Assembly (NCBI RefSeq): GCF_018881755.1
Contig: NZ_JACVPS010000004.1
Location: 124,001 to 188,000, forward strand
Reading direction: 5' to 3'
DNA length: 64,000 nucleotides
Origin: Polynucleobacter finlandensis
GTDB taxonomy: Bacteria > Pseudomonadota > Gammaproteobacteria > Burkholderiales > Burkholderiaceae
Below are positions 7,063-16,957 of this stretch, in pieces (the stretch's first letter is position 1; each line of letters begins with the position of its first letter). Below the pieces are notes generated by a model. The model searched no databases, was not told the DNA's origin, and worked only from the letters and a program-made list of their open reading frames with translations. The translations under genes were made by a program, and so were the position numbers.

Positions 7063-8445
7063 ATGCTAGAAAACCTCACCGATCGTCTATCACGCGTTGT
7101 TAAAACAATGCGGGGGCAAGCGCGCCTCACCGAAAGCAACACTACTGACATGCTGCGGGAGATCCGCCTGGCCTTGTTGGAGGCTGACGTAGCCCTGCCA
7201 GTCGTCAAGTCCTTGCTAGAGCAAATTAAATTTAAAGCCCTTGGGGAAGAAGTGGTTGGTAGCCTGAGTCCTGGACAAGCCTTAGTCGGGGTAGTACAGC
7301 GCGAGCTTGCCCAAGTCATGATGGGTGACACCAATCAAAGCGGCGAACTCAATTTAGCCACCCAACCACCCGCCGTGATTCTGATGGCCGGATTACAAGG
7401 TGCCGGTAAAACCACTTCCGTTGGGAAGCTTGCTAAGTATCTGCAAGAAAAGAAGAAAAAGAAGGTTCTGACCGTTTCTTGCGACGTTTATCGCCCTGCT
7501 GCGATCGAGCAATTAGAAACTGTGACCAAGCAAGTGGGTGCCGAGTTCTTCCCCAGCAGCGTAGATCAAAAGCCAAACGATATTGCCATCGCTGCTCTGG
7601 ACTGGGCGCGTCGTCATTACTTTGATGTCTTACTGGTGGATACCGCCGGTCGATTGGGTATTGATGAAGCGCTCATGCAAGAGATTAAAGCCTTGCACGC
7701 CACCCTTAACCCGATTGAAACACTCTTCGTGGTTGATGCGATGTTAGGCCAAGATGCTGTTAATACTGCCAAGGCTTTCCATGAGGCACTCCCACTAACG
7801 GGTGTCATCCTCACTAAGCTTGATGGTGATTCTCGTGGTGGTGCCGCCCTATCTGTTCGTCAAGTCACTGGTGTGCCACTAAAGTTCATTGGCGTGGCTG
7901 AAAAAATGGATGGCCTGGAAGCCTTCGATGCCGAACGTATGGCCAGCCGCATTTTGGGTATGGGCGACATTCTTGCCTTAGTTGAACAAGCACAGCAAAA
8001 CGTTGACGTTGCTAAAGCAGAAAAGTTAGCAAGCAAGATTTCTAAAGGCGGCTTTGATCTTGGTGATTTCAGAGATCAACTCGCACAGATGCAGCAAATG
8101 GGTGGCATGGCCAGTCTAATGGATAAATTACCGAGTCATATGGCGCAAGCGGCATCCAAAACAAATATGAGTGCTGCCGATAAACAAACCAAGCGCATGC
8201 GCGGCATCATTGATAGCATGACGCCAAAAGAGCGTGCCAAACCTGAATTACTTAAAGCGACTCGTAAGCGCCGCATTGCAGCCGGCGCAGGCGTTGAAGT
8301 TCAAGAAGTCAATCGTCTGCTTGCACAGTTCGATCAAATGCAAACCATGATGAAGCAATTCAAGGGTGGCAAGATGGCGCGTACGATGGCAACCATGGCT
8401 GCAAAAGGAGCCGCCAAAGGTATTGGCGGACTCTTTAAAAAATAA
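7063..8445 (+). CDS. ffh: Signal recognition particle protein Ffh
   Basis: This GTPase binds 4.5S RNA and delivers nascent membrane proteins to FtsY and the Sec translocon. The NG domain shows G1 GLQGAGKTT (110-118), DTAGR (193-197) and TKLDGDSRGG (251-260). The Met-rich M domain follows from about residue 330, with the arginine-rich stretch KATRKRRIAAG for RNA contact and a C-terminal Met-rich end. The length of 460 is normal. Only a weak GGAAAG precedes the ATG, and the promoter must reach into the divergent neighbour because just 20 bp separate the two starts. Confidence 0.97.
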   Translation: MLENLTDRLSRVVKTMRGQARLTESNTTDMLREIRLALLEADVALPVVKSLLEQIKFKALGEEVVGSLSPGQALVGVVQRELAQVMMGDTNQSGELNLATQPPAVILMAGLQGAGKTTSVGKLAKYLQEKKKKKVLTVSCDVYRPAAIEQLETVTKQVGAEFFPSSVDQKPNDIAIAALDWARRHYFDVLLVDTAGRLGIDEALMQEIKALHATLNPIETLFVVDAMLGQDAVNTAKAFHEALPLTGVILTKLDGDSRGGAALSVRQVTGVPLKFIGVAEKMDGLEAFDAERMASRILGMGDILALVEQAQQNVDVAKAEKLASKISKGGFDLGDFRDQLAQMQQMGGMASLMDKLPSHMAQAASKTNMSAADKQTKRMRGIIDSMTPKERAKPELLKATRKRRIAAGAGVEVQEVNRLLAQFDQMQTMMKQFKGGKMARTMATMAAKGAAKGIGGLFKK

Positions 8446-8457
8446 ACAGTTACAAGC

Positions 8458-10200
8458 TTAAGAAATGAATTGTTTAGCTGCTTGCACAGCTGCAATGACT
8501 TTTTCTTTAATCTCAGTTAGTGGAATATTTTGGGACTCAGCATCCGTGCGGCCTTTAAATTCCACTTGAGCATCAGCAAGCCCACGATCGCCGATCACAA
8601 TGCGGAAAGGCGCACCAATCAATTCCCAATCTGCAAACATTGCCCCTGGACGTTCACCACGATCATCTAGGATGACATCAATACCAGCAGACATGAGTTC
8701 ATCATGCAATTGATCTGCGGCGACTTTAACCCCTTCAGATCTGTCGTAATTCATAGGGCAAATGACCACCTCAAATGGCGCCATAGAAATCGGCCAAATA
8801 ATGCCGCGTTCATCGTGACCCTGCTCAATTGCTGCACCAAGTAAACGCGTAACGCCAATGCCGTAACAACCCATCACCATCGGCTGTGCCTTACCTTGTT
8901 GATCAAGATAGGTGCAACCCATCGCTTCAGAGTAGCGTGTACCCAATTGGAATACATGACCCACCTCGATGCCTCGACAAATATCCACTACGCCTTTGCC
9001 ATCGGGCGAAGGATCACCAACCACTGCATTGCGAATATCTAAAACGAGTGGCTCTGGTAGATCACGCGCCCAGTTCACGCCAACCAAATGATGACCTGCT
9101 TCATTAGCGCCGCAAATAAAATCCGACATATTGGCAACGGTACGATCGGCCACGACTGTAACTGCAGCACTTACGCCTACCGGACCCAAATAGCCAGCAG
9201 GTGCATTGCAGGCCTGCTTAATTTCTGCTTCTGTAGCAAAACGTGACTCAGCCATGCCAGGTATCTTGCTAGCCTTCACCTCATTGAGTTCATGATCGCC
9301 ACGAACCAACAGCATAAATAATTTAGCGGGGCCATTCTCTTGATCAGCGGCAAACAAAAGTGATTTGACCGTTTTCTCGAGCGGCAAGTTCAAAAACTTT
9401 GCCACGTCAGCGCAATTGGTTTTTTCTGGAGTGGGAACTTTTTGCATCGCTTGGGTTGCGGCAGCACGCACTGCAATCAAAGCAATGGATTCTGCAGCCT
9501 CTAAATTTGCGGCGTAATCAGAACTTGGGCAATACACAATCGCATCTTCACCAGTATCGGCAATGACATGAAACTCTTGACTGCCTGACCCACCAATGGC
9601 GCCATTATCTGCAGTCACAGCGCGGAACTTAAGGCCCATGCGTTTAAAGATACGGGTATATGCGTCAAACATGATTTGATAGGATTTTTTTAATCCCTCA
9701 GCATCGCGATCAAATGAATATGCATCCTTCATACTGAACTCACGACCACGCATGATTCCAAAACGTGGGCGACGCTCATCGCGAAACTTAGTTTGAATTT
9801 GATAAAAATTAATTGGGAGCTGTTTGTAGCTTTTGATTTCATTACGCGCCAAATCGGTAATTACTTCTTCCGAAGTTGGCTGAATTAGAAAATCACGATC
9901 ATGTCGATCTTTTATGCGTAGCAACTCTGGTCCCATTTTTTCCCAGCGACCCGTCTCTTGCCATAACTCAGCAGGCTGAATCATTGGCATCAACAATTCA
10001 ATGGCGCCTGCTCGATTCATTTCTTCGCGGATGATATTTTCCACTTTGCGAATGGACCTTAAACCCAATGGCAAATAGTTATAAACGCCAGCACTGAGCT
10101 TGCGAATGAGGCCTGCACGCACCATGAGTTTGTGCGAAACCACCTCAGCGTCAGAGGGGGCTTCTTTTAGCGTGGCGAGAAATGACTGTGATGCTTTCAT
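8458..10200 (-). CDS. proS: Prolyl-tRNA synthetase (bacterial type with editing insertion)
   Basis: This class II synthetase charges tRNA-Pro. Motif 2 lies around residues 139-162 ([20 protein letters not shown]) and motif 3 is near [13 protein letters not shown] (about 440-455). The long region between (about 225-400) is the INS editing domain that clears mischarged Ala-tRNA-Pro. The C-terminal anticodon-binding domain begins near residue 480. The 580-residue length is typical. It converges on ffh with a 12-bp gap and diverges from rppH. Confidence 0.97.
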   Translation of the reverse strand: MKASQSFLATLKEAPSDAEVVSHKLMVRAGLIRKLSAGVYNYLPLGLRSIRKVENIIREEMNRAGAIELLMPMIQPAELWQETGRWEKMGPELLRIKDRHDRDFLIQPTSEEVITDLARNEIKSYKQLPINFYQIQTKFRDERRPRFGIMRGREFSMKDAYSFDRDAEGLKKSYQIMFDAYTRIFKRMGLKFRAVTADNGAIGGSGSQEFHVIADTGEDAIVYCPSSDYAANLEAAESIALIAVRAAATQAMQKVPTPEKTNCADVAKFLNLPLEKTVKSLLFAADQENGPAKLFMLLVRGDHELNEVKASKIPGMAESRFATEAEIKQACNAPAGYLGPVGVSAAVTVVADRTVANMSDFICGANEAGHHLVGVNWARDLPEPLVLDIRNAVVGDPSPDGKGVVDICRGIEVGHVFQLGTRYSEAMGCTYLDQQGKAQPMVMGCYGIGVTRLLGAAIEQGHDERGIIWPISMAPFEVVICPMNYDRSEGVKVAADQLHDELMSAGIDVILDDRGERPGAMFADWELIGAPFRIVIGDRGLADAQVEFKGRTDAESQNIPLTEIKEKVIAAVQAAKQFIS

Positions 10201-10207
10201 GAATGGA

Positions 10208-10213
10208 TATAAT
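10208..10213 (+). promoter_or_regulatory. -10 element (TATAAT) of rppH
   Basis: A perfect TATAAT lies 35 bp before the rppH ATG in the 48-bp divergent spacer with proS. No good -35 is visible at 16-18 bp; the best is a weak ATGACT 20 bp away inside proS. Confidence 0.5.
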
Positions 10214-10248
10214 CAAATCATTGATTTTAAAGGATTTGAGGCACGATC

Positions 10249-10848
10249 ATGCTTGACCGTGAAGGGTATAGAGCCAATGTTGGCATTGTCCTCCTCAATA
10301 GCCGTAACGAGGTTTTCTGGGGAAAACGCGTTGGGCAGCATTCGTGGCAGTTCCCGCAGGGCGGGATTCAACATGGTGAAAGCCCTGAGCAGGCCATGTA
10401 CCGCGAATTGCATGAGGAAGTGGGTTTATTGCCAGAACACGTCCAAATTGTTGGGCGAACTAGGGATTGGCTTCGTTATGACGTCCCTGAGGAATACCTA
10501 CGCCGCCAACACGCCACGCGCATTCACCGAGCAGCTTACCGTGGTCAAAAGCAAATTTGGTTTCTCTTGCGTTTAGTCGGCCTAGATAGCGATATTGACC
10601 TACGCGTCTCTGAACACCCTGAATTTGATGCTTGGCGCTGGGTTCCCTTCTGGATCCAGCTTGATGCAGTGATTGACTTCAAGCGTGAGGTTTACCAGTT
10701 AGCCCTTTCTGAATTAGCTCGCTACCTCTCCCGAGGCATGAGAATGCAACAGCTCGCGTGGGGATCCCCACTTGAAATCTTTCAATCCCTTTATTCTGGC
10801 AGCGAAGAGCATTCACAAAATCCCAACCCTACGGATAAACCGAAATGA
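10249..10848 (+). CDS. rppH: RNA pyrophosphohydrolase (Nudix)
   Basis: RppH removes pyrophosphate from triphosphorylated mRNA 5' ends and so triggers RNase E decay. The Nudix box lies at residues 38-60 ([20 protein letters not shown] followed by VGL), and the family hallmarks YRANVGIVL near the start and HSWQFPQGG before the box are present. The 199 residues include a C-terminal extension of about 30 residues beyond the fold. The ATG is preceded by a GAGG-type ribosome site. Its stop overlaps the start of the next gene by 4 bp. Confidence 0.93.
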   Translation: MLDREGYRANVGIVLLNSRNEVFWGKRVGQHSWQFPQGGIQHGESPEQAMYRELHEEVGLLPEHVQIVGRTRDWLRYDVPEEYLRRQHATRIHRAAYRGQKQIWFLLRLVGLDSDIDLRVSEHPEFDAWRWVPFWIQLDAVIDFKREVYQLALSELARYLSRGMRMQQLAWGSPLEIFQSLYSGSEEHSQNPNPTDKPK

Positions 10849-11408
10849 CCCTTACATTACGCCGCACTTCGATCTACTTTTGCAGCGCAATAATAAGCCT
10901 TAGCTTGATTGCTTGTGCAGGCGATCCCATGGAAAGCGGTTTAGATCCTTTTGCACCTATGGTGTTTAAAGAGGGTGCTACGGCAATGCCACTCAATCCA
11001 CCCAACAAAGCTACCTTAGTGCCATTCTATGTATCTCAGCACACTATTTTCAAGTTTGCGGTGGATACGGATTCCATTTTGATTGGGGCCGATGGGGTTA
11101 CTCGCTACATTGTTGTGCTCACTAATCCTAGCGGTGGCCAACAAGCGCAATATGAGGGAATTCGTTGTGACTCATTTCAATGGCGCCTATACGGAACATT
11201 TGAAAATCAAGCCTGGAAAGAAAATCCACTCTCTACCTGGAGAGGCATTCAGAGCAATGTACCCAATCGTTACCAAGCTTCTTTAGCCCAAGGTGCATTT
11301 TGTAACTTCAACTCACAAGAGAAGAACATCAAGACAATTATTCGGGCACTAAATCCAAATGGCTTTACTGGTGGCACTAAGCCTACCAATTCATTTGGGG
11401 TGCAGTAA
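10845..11408 (+). CDS. CNP1-like family lipoprotein of unknown function
   Basis: The first 24 residues form a lipoprotein signal peptide ending in the lipobox LIAC, with C24 as the lipidated residue. The rest ([44 protein letters not shown]) looks like the CNP1-like family common in betaproteobacteria, which has no established function. Two cysteines (in GIRCDS and GAFCNF) could form a disulfide. ATGA overlap with rppH suggests coupled translation. Confidence 0.75.
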   Translation: MTLTLRRTSIYFCSAIISLSLIACAGDPMESGLDPFAPMVFKEGATAMPLNPPNKATLVPFYVSQHTIFKFAVDTDSILIGADGVTRYIVVLTNPSGGQQAQYEGIRCDSFQWRLYGTFENQAWKENPLSTWRGIQSNVPNRYQASLAQGAFCNFNSQEKNIKTIIRALNPNGFTGGTKPTNSFGVQ

Positions 11409-11434
11409 CTAGAGTTAGATGTATCTCTAGTTTG
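11407..11434. terminator. Shared hairpin between the CNP1-like gene and proB
   Basis: The 8-bp arms AACTAGAG (11407-11414) and CTCTAGTT (11425-11432) overlap the stop codons of both converging genes, and TTTG follows on the plus strand. The U-run is short, so strength is uncertain. Confidence 0.45.
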
Positions 11435-12215
11435 ATTTGGAACTTAGATAAGTTCCAATTTTCTCGCCAGACAATAGGCGAGTTAATACCTTAGGCTCAT
11501 GACCAGAAGCGATCACCGTTGCAGCGCCTGTTTGAGCTGCAACTTTGGCAGCCAATACCTTAGTCAACATGCCACCTTTACTGAGCTCGCTACCAGCGCC
11601 ACCCGCCATTTTTTCTAAAGCAGGATCTCCAGCCACAGCATCACTTAATAAAGTTGCGCTGGCATCCCGTCTTGGGTCTGCTGTAAATAAGCCACCTTGA
11701 TCAGTCAAGATCACCAGCAAATCTGCATGAATCAGATTGGCAACTAGTGCTGCAAGATTATCGTTATCACCGAACTTAATTTCATCGGTAACCACTGTGT
11801 CATTTTCATTAATGATCGGAACCACGCCCAACTTCAGTAAAGTTTCTAGAGTGGCCTTAGCATTTGCGTTACGTTCAGGGTGTGCCAAGTCAGCATTCGT
11901 TAATAAGATTTGCGCACTGCGTAAATCAAAACGTGCAAAACAACTCTCATAAACCTGCACTAAACCCATTTGCCCAACCGCAGCTGCAGCTTGTAGTTGA
12001 TGGATCTCTTGTGGACGCTTCGTCCAACCTAGACGCTGCATGCCCTCAGCAATTGCACCTGAGCTCACCATCAATACCTCGTGGCCGCTAGCTAACAACG
12101 CAGCCATTTGTTCTGCCCACATCGCAATGGCGGCATGATCTAAGCCCTCACCGTTATTGGTAACAAGGCTGGATCCTACTTTGACAACAATTCGTTTTGC
12201 TTTTTGCACTGTCAT
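11427..12215 (-). CDS. proB: Glutamate 5-kinase lacking the PUA domain
   Basis: ProB phosphorylates glutamate in the first step of proline synthesis. The amino-acid-kinase fold is complete: [10 protein letters not shown] near the start, [11 protein letters not shown]-type loop around residues 48-58, and the [20 protein letters not shown] substrate/nucleotide region. At 262 residues it ends right after that domain, whereas E. coli ProB (367) carries a C-terminal PUA domain. Only 18 bp separate its stop from the neighbouring gene end, so no remnant PUA exists. I chose the ATG at 12215; a TTG at 12233 in the same frame is possible. It follows obg by about 26 bp. Confidence 0.93.
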   Translation of the reverse strand: MTVQKAKRIVVKVGSSLVTNNGEGLDHAAIAMWAEQMAALLASGHEVLMVSSGAIAEGMQRLGWTKRPQEIHQLQAAAAVGQMGLVQVYESCFARFDLRSAQILLTNADLAHPERNANAKATLETLLKLGVVPIINENDTVVTDEIKFGDNDNLAALVANLIHADLLVILTDQGGLFTADPRRDASATLLSDAVAGDPALEKMAGGAGSELSKGGMLTKVLAAKVAAQTGAATVIASGHEPKVLTRLLSGEKIGTYLSSKSN

Positions 12216-12241
12216 ATCAATTGAGCTTATCAAATGAGTAT

Positions 12242-13330
12242 TTAATCTGGGGCTTTATCTTCAGCGTGATCTTGATATCGCGGATCTGCAGCGCGCTCTT
12301 CAGCATCATCACGATCGCGACGCACAGAATCCAAATAATCCTGTAAGGAATAGCAAAGCTTGTCGCAACCTAAGCCAGTTAAAGCGGAGATCTCAAATAC
12401 AGGACCCTTCCACTTAAACTTCTTCACAAAGTCAGCCACTACTTTTTTACGATCCCCTTCAGGAATCATATCGACTTTATTGAGGACTAACCAGCGCGGT
12501 TTCTCTACCAATGCCTCGTCATACTTGCGCAACTCGTTCACGATAGCCTTGGCATCTGCCACAGGATCTACGTTTTCATCAAATGGCGCGATATCAACCA
12601 AGTGTAAGAGCACGCCCGTACGTTGCAAATGTCGCAAGAAGCGATGGCCCAAGCCAGCGCCTTCAGCGGCACCTTCAATCAATCCAGGGATATCTGCAAT
12701 GACAAAGCTACGCTCAGCACCCACTCGAACTACGCCCAAATTTGGATGTAATGTTGTAAATGGGTAGTCGGCAATTTTTGGACGCGCATTGGAGACTGCA
12801 GTAATCAACGTCGACTTACCTGCATTGGGCATTCCCAATAAACCAACGTCAGCCAATACTTTTAATTCGAGTTTGAGCTTGCGGCGTTCACCATCTTTAC
12901 CGTTGGTCTTCTGGCGTGGTGCGCGATTGGTACTGCTTTTAAAGTGAATATTGCCCCAGCCACCAACACCACCCTGCGCCAAGCAAAGACGCTCACCGTG
13001 AGTCGTTAAGTCAGCGATTGGCTCACCAGTATCGTAATCAGCAATGATGGTACCAACTGGCATGCGCAACTCAATATCATCGCCTGCGCGACCATAACAA
13101 TCAGCGCCACGACCAGGCTCACCATTTTTAGCTGTGTGTGTTTTAGCGTAGCGATAGTCCACCAAAGTATTGATGTTGCGATCAGCTATAGCCCAAACGC
13201 TACCGCCTTTGCCACCATCACCACCATCGGGTCCACCGAACTCAATAAACTTTTCGCGGCGCATGGAAGCACTCCCGGCGCCACCTTGGCCAGCTATGAC
13301 TTCAATACGTGCTTCGTCTATAAATTTCAT
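12242..13330 (-). CDS. obg: GTPase ObgE/CgtA
   Basis: Obg binds the 50S subunit and links ribosome assembly to the stringent response. The glycine-rich Obg domain spans residues 1-158 ([24 protein letters not shown]). The G domain follows with GMPNAGKST (166-174), [17 protein letters not shown] from 213, and NKVD near 285. The acidic C-terminal tail is short. The canonical [11 protein letters not shown] start leaves no free Shine-Dalgarno: the only GAGG lies 12 nt upstream inside the 3' arm of a terminator hairpin (13335-13361). Expression therefore seems to depend on readthrough from rpmA and hairpin opening, or on unusual initiation. Confidence 0.96.
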   Translation of the reverse strand: MKFIDEARIEVIAGQGGAGSASMRREKFIEFGGPDGGDGGKGGSVWAIADRNINTLVDYRYAKTHTAKNGEPGRGADCYGRAGDDIELRMPVGTIIADYDTGEPIADLTTHGERLCLAQGGVGGWGNIHFKSSTNRAPRQKTNGKDGERRKLKLELKVLADVGLLGMPNAGKSTLITAVSNARPKIADYPFTTLHPNLGVVRVGAERSFVIADIPGLIEGAAEGAGLGHRFLRHLQRTGVLLHLVDIAPFDENVDPVADAKAIVNELRKYDEALVEKPRWLVLNKVDMIPEGDRKKVVADFVKKFKWKGPVFEISALTGLGCDKLCYSLQDYLDSVRRDRDDAEERAADPRYQDHAEDKAPD

Positions 13331-13334
13331 GAAT

Positions 13335-13361
13335 AAAAAAGGCCTCGCACTAGCGAGGCCT
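13335..13361 (-). terminator. Intrinsic terminator between rpmA and obg, directly abutting the obg start
   Basis: The 9-bp stem AGGCCTCGC / GCGAGGCCT (13340-13348 and 13353-13361) with a 4-nt loop is followed on the minus strand by TTTTTT. The obg ATG comes 4 nt after this U-run. It is a strong terminator in an unusual place. Confidence 0.85.
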
Positions 13362-13418
13362 GTTCCTAAGAGTTAAATTCGGAATAAATCTGAATCAAAC
13401 GTGTCTCAGTCAGGCGCC

Positions 13419-13679
13419 TTATGAACGCGGAAGAACTGAAACCTGGGCCTTCTTCAAAGCACCCTTAACGCCGAATTCCACTTGCCCGTCAATTAAGGCA
13501 AACAAAGTGTGATCCTTACCAATACCAACGTTTGCACCAGGATGAACTCGTGTGCCGCGTTGACGAATGATGATGCTGCCAGCATTGATCTGCTCGCCGC
13601 CAAATACTTTAACGCCTAAGCGTTTCGATTCTGAGTCGCGGCCATTTCGTGTCGAGCCGCCGCCTTTTTTCTGTGCCAT
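13419..13679 (-). CDS. rpmA: 50S ribosomal protein L27
   Basis: L27 is a small basic protein of the large subunit whose N-terminus reaches the peptidyl-transferase centre. The start [20 protein letters not shown] and the motif [14 protein letters not shown] are characteristic, and the 86-residue length is standard. A TTTCTCCTG (AGGAGAAA on the coding strand) provides the ribosome site. It follows rplU by 30 bp and is closed by the terminator at 13335-13361. Confidence 0.98.
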   Translation of the reverse strand: MAQKKGGGSTRNGRDSESKRLGVKVFGGEQINAGSIIIRQRGTRVHPGANVGIGKDHTLFALIDGQVEFGVKGALKKAQVSVLPRS

Positions 13680-13709
13680 ATCTTTCTCCTGCTATGTACC
13701 GTTGCCTTA

Positions 13710-14021
13710 TTAGGCTTTAATCGTGTTGATCAAAATTTCAGTGAAATTCTGACGATGGCCTTGGTGCTTTTGGTAATGCTTGCGACGGCGCATCTTAAAG
13801 ATTGTCACTTTATCGTGACGTCCCTGGGAGATGACAGTGGCCATCACAGCGGCACCATTAACCAATGGATCACCCAATTTGAGTGAAGCGCCTTCGCCAA
13901 CGGCGAGGACTTGGTCAAGAGTGATTTCGCTGCCGATTTCCGCTGGTATCTGTTCTATTTTCAATTTTTCGCCTGCAGCAACTTTATACTGTTTGCCACC
14001 GGTTTTTATGACCGCGTACAT
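13710..14021 (-). CDS. rplU: 50S ribosomal protein L21
   Basis: L21 binds 23S rRNA with L20. The sequence [20 protein letters not shown] and the C-terminal [15 protein letters not shown]-type basic stretch ([12 protein letters not shown]) are typical, and 103 residues is the normal length. The frame is open five codons further upstream from a TTG, but the ATG at 14021 with GAGG before it matches the family start. A consensus promoter lies upstream. Confidence 0.98.
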   Translation of the reverse strand: MYAVIKTGGKQYKVAAGEKLKIEQIPAEIGSEITLDQVLAVGEGASLKLGDPLVNGAAVMATVISQGRHDKVTIFKMRRRKHYQKHQGHRQNFTEILINTIKA

Positions 14022-14084
14022 GGTGTGAAACCTCAAATTAATTCTACGTTTAAGCTAATCCACCCTGGATGAGCTAAGCCCATT

Positions 14085-14113
14085 ATTATATCTTGCATGA
14101 CGAGCACTGTCAA
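14085..14113 (-). promoter_or_regulatory. Consensus sigma-70 promoter of rplU-rpmA
   Basis: On the minus strand TTGACA (14108-14113) and TATAAT (14085-14090) are both perfect and separated by exactly 17 bp. The -35 lies inside the first codons of divergent ispB. The implied leader before rplU is about 57 nt. Confidence 0.85.
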
Positions 14114-15101
14114 AACCAATGAATTAAGCCAAATTTTGGCCCCAATTGCCTTAGATTTCAAGGCTTTAGATGGGGTTATTCGCCTTCGCTTAGCCTCAAA
14201 AGTGGCCTTAATCGACCAAATCTCCGGTTATATCATCCAGGCTGGCGGAAAACGGGTTAGACCTGCGCTATTACTGCTAGTGGCTAAAGCCCTGGCAAAT
14301 GGCAAAGAAACTCCACACACCCTAGAGATGGCAGCTGTTGTGGAATTTATACACACAGCCACCCTCCTGCATGACGATGTTGTAGATGAATCCACCCTCA
14401 GAAGGGGCAGAGAAACGGCTAATGCTGCTTTTGGAAATGCCGCTAGCGTCCTTGTTGGCGACTTCCTCTATTCCAGAGCCTTCCAAATGATGGTGGCGCC
14501 AAATGACTTACGCGTTATGCAAATCCTGTCAGATGCTACTAATACGATCGCTGAAGGCGAAGTTTTGCAACTGCTCAATATGCACGATCCTGAAGTCAAT
14601 GAAGAGAGTTACCTGCAGGTAATTCGCTACAAGACTGCAAAATTATTTGAAGCCTCCTCTGAGCTTGGCGCTATTTTGGCCAAAGCAAGTGATGCTGAAA
14701 GAGAACAGGCTGCTGCCTTTGGTCGTCATATTGGTACCGCATTTCAATTGATGGATGATTTGCTCGATTACACAGCTAGCGCAGCACAGATGGGCAAAAA
14801 TGCCGGCGATGATTTACGCGAAGGCAAGCCAACACTCCCATTAATTTATCTTCTAGAAAATGGCAGTGCGGAAGAGCGTCTATTAGTGCGTGCAGCAATT
14901 GAACAAAACCAAGATTTACCAGAAGATATTTTTGAGCAAATTTTATTGGCAGTGCAAAATTCAGGCGCTCTAGATTACACACAAGCGGCTGCGCAGCGTG
15001 AAGCTAAGCTAGCCTTGGATTGCATCGCTGCATTTCCACAAAATGAAGCAACTGATGCTTTATTGGCCCTTTGCGACTACTCCATTACAAGACAAACCTA
15101 A
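14097..15101 (+). CDS. ispB: Octaprenyl (polyprenyl) diphosphate synthase
   Basis: This trans-prenyltransferase makes the ubiquinone side chain. The first Asp-rich motif is LLHDDVVDES (D93, D94, D97) and the second is MDDLLDY (D220, D221, D224); GGKRVRP near residue 50 binds the diphosphate. The 334-residue length is normal. It is divergent from rplU, the usual arrangement in proteobacteria. The ATG lacks a clear Shine-Dalgarno. It converges with the next gene with only 7 bp between stops. Confidence 0.95.
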   Translation: MTSTVKTNELSQILAPIALDFKALDGVIRLRLASKVALIDQISGYIIQAGGKRVRPALLLLVAKALANGKETPHTLEMAAVVEFIHTATLLHDDVVDESTLRRGRETANAAFGNAASVLVGDFLYSRAFQMMVAPNDLRVMQILSDATNTIAEGEVLQLLNMHDPEVNEESYLQVIRYKTAKLFEASSELGAILAKASDAEREQAAAFGRHIGTAFQLMDDLLDYTASAAQMGKNAGDDLREGKPTLPLIYLLENGSAEERLLVRAAIEQNQDLPEDIFEQILLAVQNSGALDYTQAAAQREAKLALDCIAAFPQNEATDALLALCDYSITRQT

Positions 15102-15108
15102 AAGCAAT

Positions 15109-16044
15109 CTACGCTCCAACGCTTTTCATTCTTAGTTCACGTGCTGTAATGCGTGCTTTCTCCGCCTCATCCCGCAAGCGCGAGATTTCATCAGCGGATA
15201 ATTTTTCCAGATTTGAATAATCCAGTTTCCAAGCGGGATCTGTAGACCACCTTAAGGGCGACTGCACGGTAGTTCTTGGGGCCGGAGCGCTTTCTAAAAG
15301 ACGTAGCGCCAACTCAAAATTGAGTGCTTGTGAATCTGGGTCATTGGGCTTTGCGGCTGCATTGCCCAAAGGGAAGTCACTAAATAAGAAACGCGGGACA
15401 CCGCAGTACTCAACAATATCTTTCGCAGCACCCATGATGACCGTTGGAATCCCAGCGTCCTCTAAATAGCGGGCCAATAAACTCTGACTTTGGTGACAAA
15501 TCGGGCAATTGGGAATCAATGCAGCAACATTGACTTTGTCAGCTCGCAGCATTTCCAAAATGATAGGGGCGTCAATTTCTAAAGTATGGCGCTGACTCCG
15601 ATTGGTCGGTAAACCATAAAAATGAGGCGATAGCGCCTGAATGCGCCCTTCCTTAACTGCATTTGTTGCCGCCACTAATGGAAACCAACAAGCGCTGTCT
15701 TCCATATTGGCATTACGCCTATCAATCCCAACGTGCGCAATTCGAAGATCAATATCCCCATCAACCGAATCACAATAGGGCTGATAAAACTTTGCTGCCG
15801 AGTTGTAAGGCGCGCCTGTACCCTGAGGGCCCTTACTAGCGTCATAGGGAACGGCGGTCGTAATGAGTCCCAAGACTGACTGATTAAGTGGCTTGCTCAG
15901 GGGTGTGAAGGGTGTCTCAATATAGTGCGCCCAGACATACGGCGTGTCGTAACCCAAACCAAGATAGTAGTTACGCGTCCGCTCCATATACCGAACTGGC
16001 TGATCCAGCTCTGCCGCAAAAGTAAGTTCAGGGGCCTTGCCCAT
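15109..16044 (-). CDS. Glycine/sarcosine/betaine reductase selenoprotein B-like protein (Cys form)
   Basis: The stretch LIPNCPICHQSQSLLARYLE, followed by AGIPTV and CGVPRFLFSDFPLGNAAAKP, resembles the GrdB family, where the active centre is a selenocysteine or cysteine. Here the centre would be C180 and C183 (CPIC). Clostridial GrdB is about 430 residues, works with GrdA/GrdC and is anaerobic. This 311-residue protein belongs to a shorter form seen in aerobic proteobacteria whose substrate is unknown to me. The ATG at 16044 has AAGGA 7 nt upstream. Its neighbours (a FAH hydrolase, a PanE-like reductase and a symporter) suggest a role in small organic acid metabolism. Confidence 0.7.
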   Translation of the reverse strand: MGKAPELTFAAELDQPVRYMERTRNYYLGLGYDTPYVWAHYIETPFTPLSKPLNQSVLGLITTAVPYDASKGPQGTGAPYNSAAKFYQPYCDSVDGDIDLRIAHVGIDRRNANMEDSACWFPLVAATNAVKEGRIQALSPHFYGLPTNRSQRHTLEIDAPIILEMLRADKVNVAALIPNCPICHQSQSLLARYLEDAGIPTVIMGAAKDIVEYCGVPRFLFSDFPLGNAAAKPNDPDSQALNFELALRLLESAPAPRTTVQSPLRWSTDPAWKLDYSNLEKLSADEISRLRDEAEKARITARELRMKSVGA

Positions 16045-16103
16045 CAATACATCCTTGTAAGATGTTACTTATCTAAATATTTAATACTCTATAGGAATTC
16101 ATT

Positions 16104-16871
16104 ATGGCTCAATGGCTTAGATTTCAATACCAGGGGAAAAGTGGTTTCGGTCAAGTGCAAGGCGAGCACATTGCCGTTTACTCAGGAAATCTCTTTGACC
16201 AACCCAAAGCAACGGGCGAAACACTCAAACTTGCCGATGTTGTAATAGATATTCCCTGCACCCCATCGAAGATGGTAGCCATGGTGGATAATTTTCATGC
16301 CCTCGTTACCAAACTAGAGCATGCAGTGCCCGTAGAGCCTTTGTACTTCTTAAAAGGGAATAATTCTTTCTTGGCGGCTAATCAAACTATTCGCACTCCA
16401 AAGTCTTATTCTGGAAAAGTAGTCTACGAAGGTGAGCTTGGCATTGTGATTGGCAAACCCTGTCATGAGGCTAATGAAACTGAAGCTGCTAGAGCGATCT
16501 TTGGTTACACCTGCATCAATGATGTCACTGCCATTGAAATTCTCAATCGTGACCCCGGATATGCGCAGTGGACTCGCTCTAAGAGCTTTAATACCTTCGG
16601 TGTATTTGGTCCGTATATCACTACCGATGTTGACCCCAGCAAGCTTCATATCAAAACTATTCTGAACGATCAGGAGCGTCAAAACTATCCAGTGGCCGAC
16701 ATGATCTTCCCGCCCGCAAAATTAGTGAGCCTGATTTCTCAAGATGTTCCGCTGCAAGCGGGTGACATCATTGCCTGCGGAACTTCAGTTGGTGTCGGCT
16801 CTATGAAACCTGGCAGCAATGTCAGCATCATCATTGAAGGTGTTGGTCGCTTAGATAATCGCTTCGAATAA
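16104..16871 (+). CDS. Fumarylacetoacetate hydrolase (FAH) family protein
   Basis: The C-terminal 190 residues carry the FAH fold: LYFLKGNNSFLAANQTI, the metal-binding acidic residues in YEGELGIVIGK and NDVTA, and GDIIACGTSVGVGSMKPG. Members hydrolyse or decarboxylate 2-oxo or beta-diketo acids (fumarylpyruvate, oxaloacetate, hydroxyheptadienedioate). The substrate cannot be told from sequence. The start has an AGGAATTC ribosome site. It is divergent from the GrdB-like gene across a 59-bp spacer. Confidence 0.85.
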   Translation: MAQWLRFQYQGKSGFGQVQGEHIAVYSGNLFDQPKATGETLKLADVVIDIPCTPSKMVAMVDNFHALVTKLEHAVPVEPLYFLKGNNSFLAANQTIRTPKSYSGKVVYEGELGIVIGKPCHEANETEAARAIFGYTCINDVTAIEILNRDPGYAQWTRSKSFNTFGVFGPYITTDVDPSKLHIKTILNDQERQNYPVADMIFPPAKLVSLISQDVPLQAGDIIACGTSVGVGSMKPGSNVSIIIEGVGRLDNRFE

Positions 16872-16891
16872 AAGCAGTCAGTCATTAAAAC

Positions 16892-16927
16892 AAAAACCCT
16901 TGCTATGTTCAGTAGCAAGGGTTTTTT
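16892..16927. terminator. Bidirectional terminator between the FAH gene and the PanE-like gene
   Basis: A 14-bp perfect stem (AAAAACCCTTGCTA / TAGCAAGGGTTTTT, 16892-16905 and 16913-16926) with a 7-nt loop has T-runs on both strands. It fits two converging genes. Confidence 0.92.
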
Positions 16928-16957
16928 AATACTTACAATGTACTAATACTGAAGATC

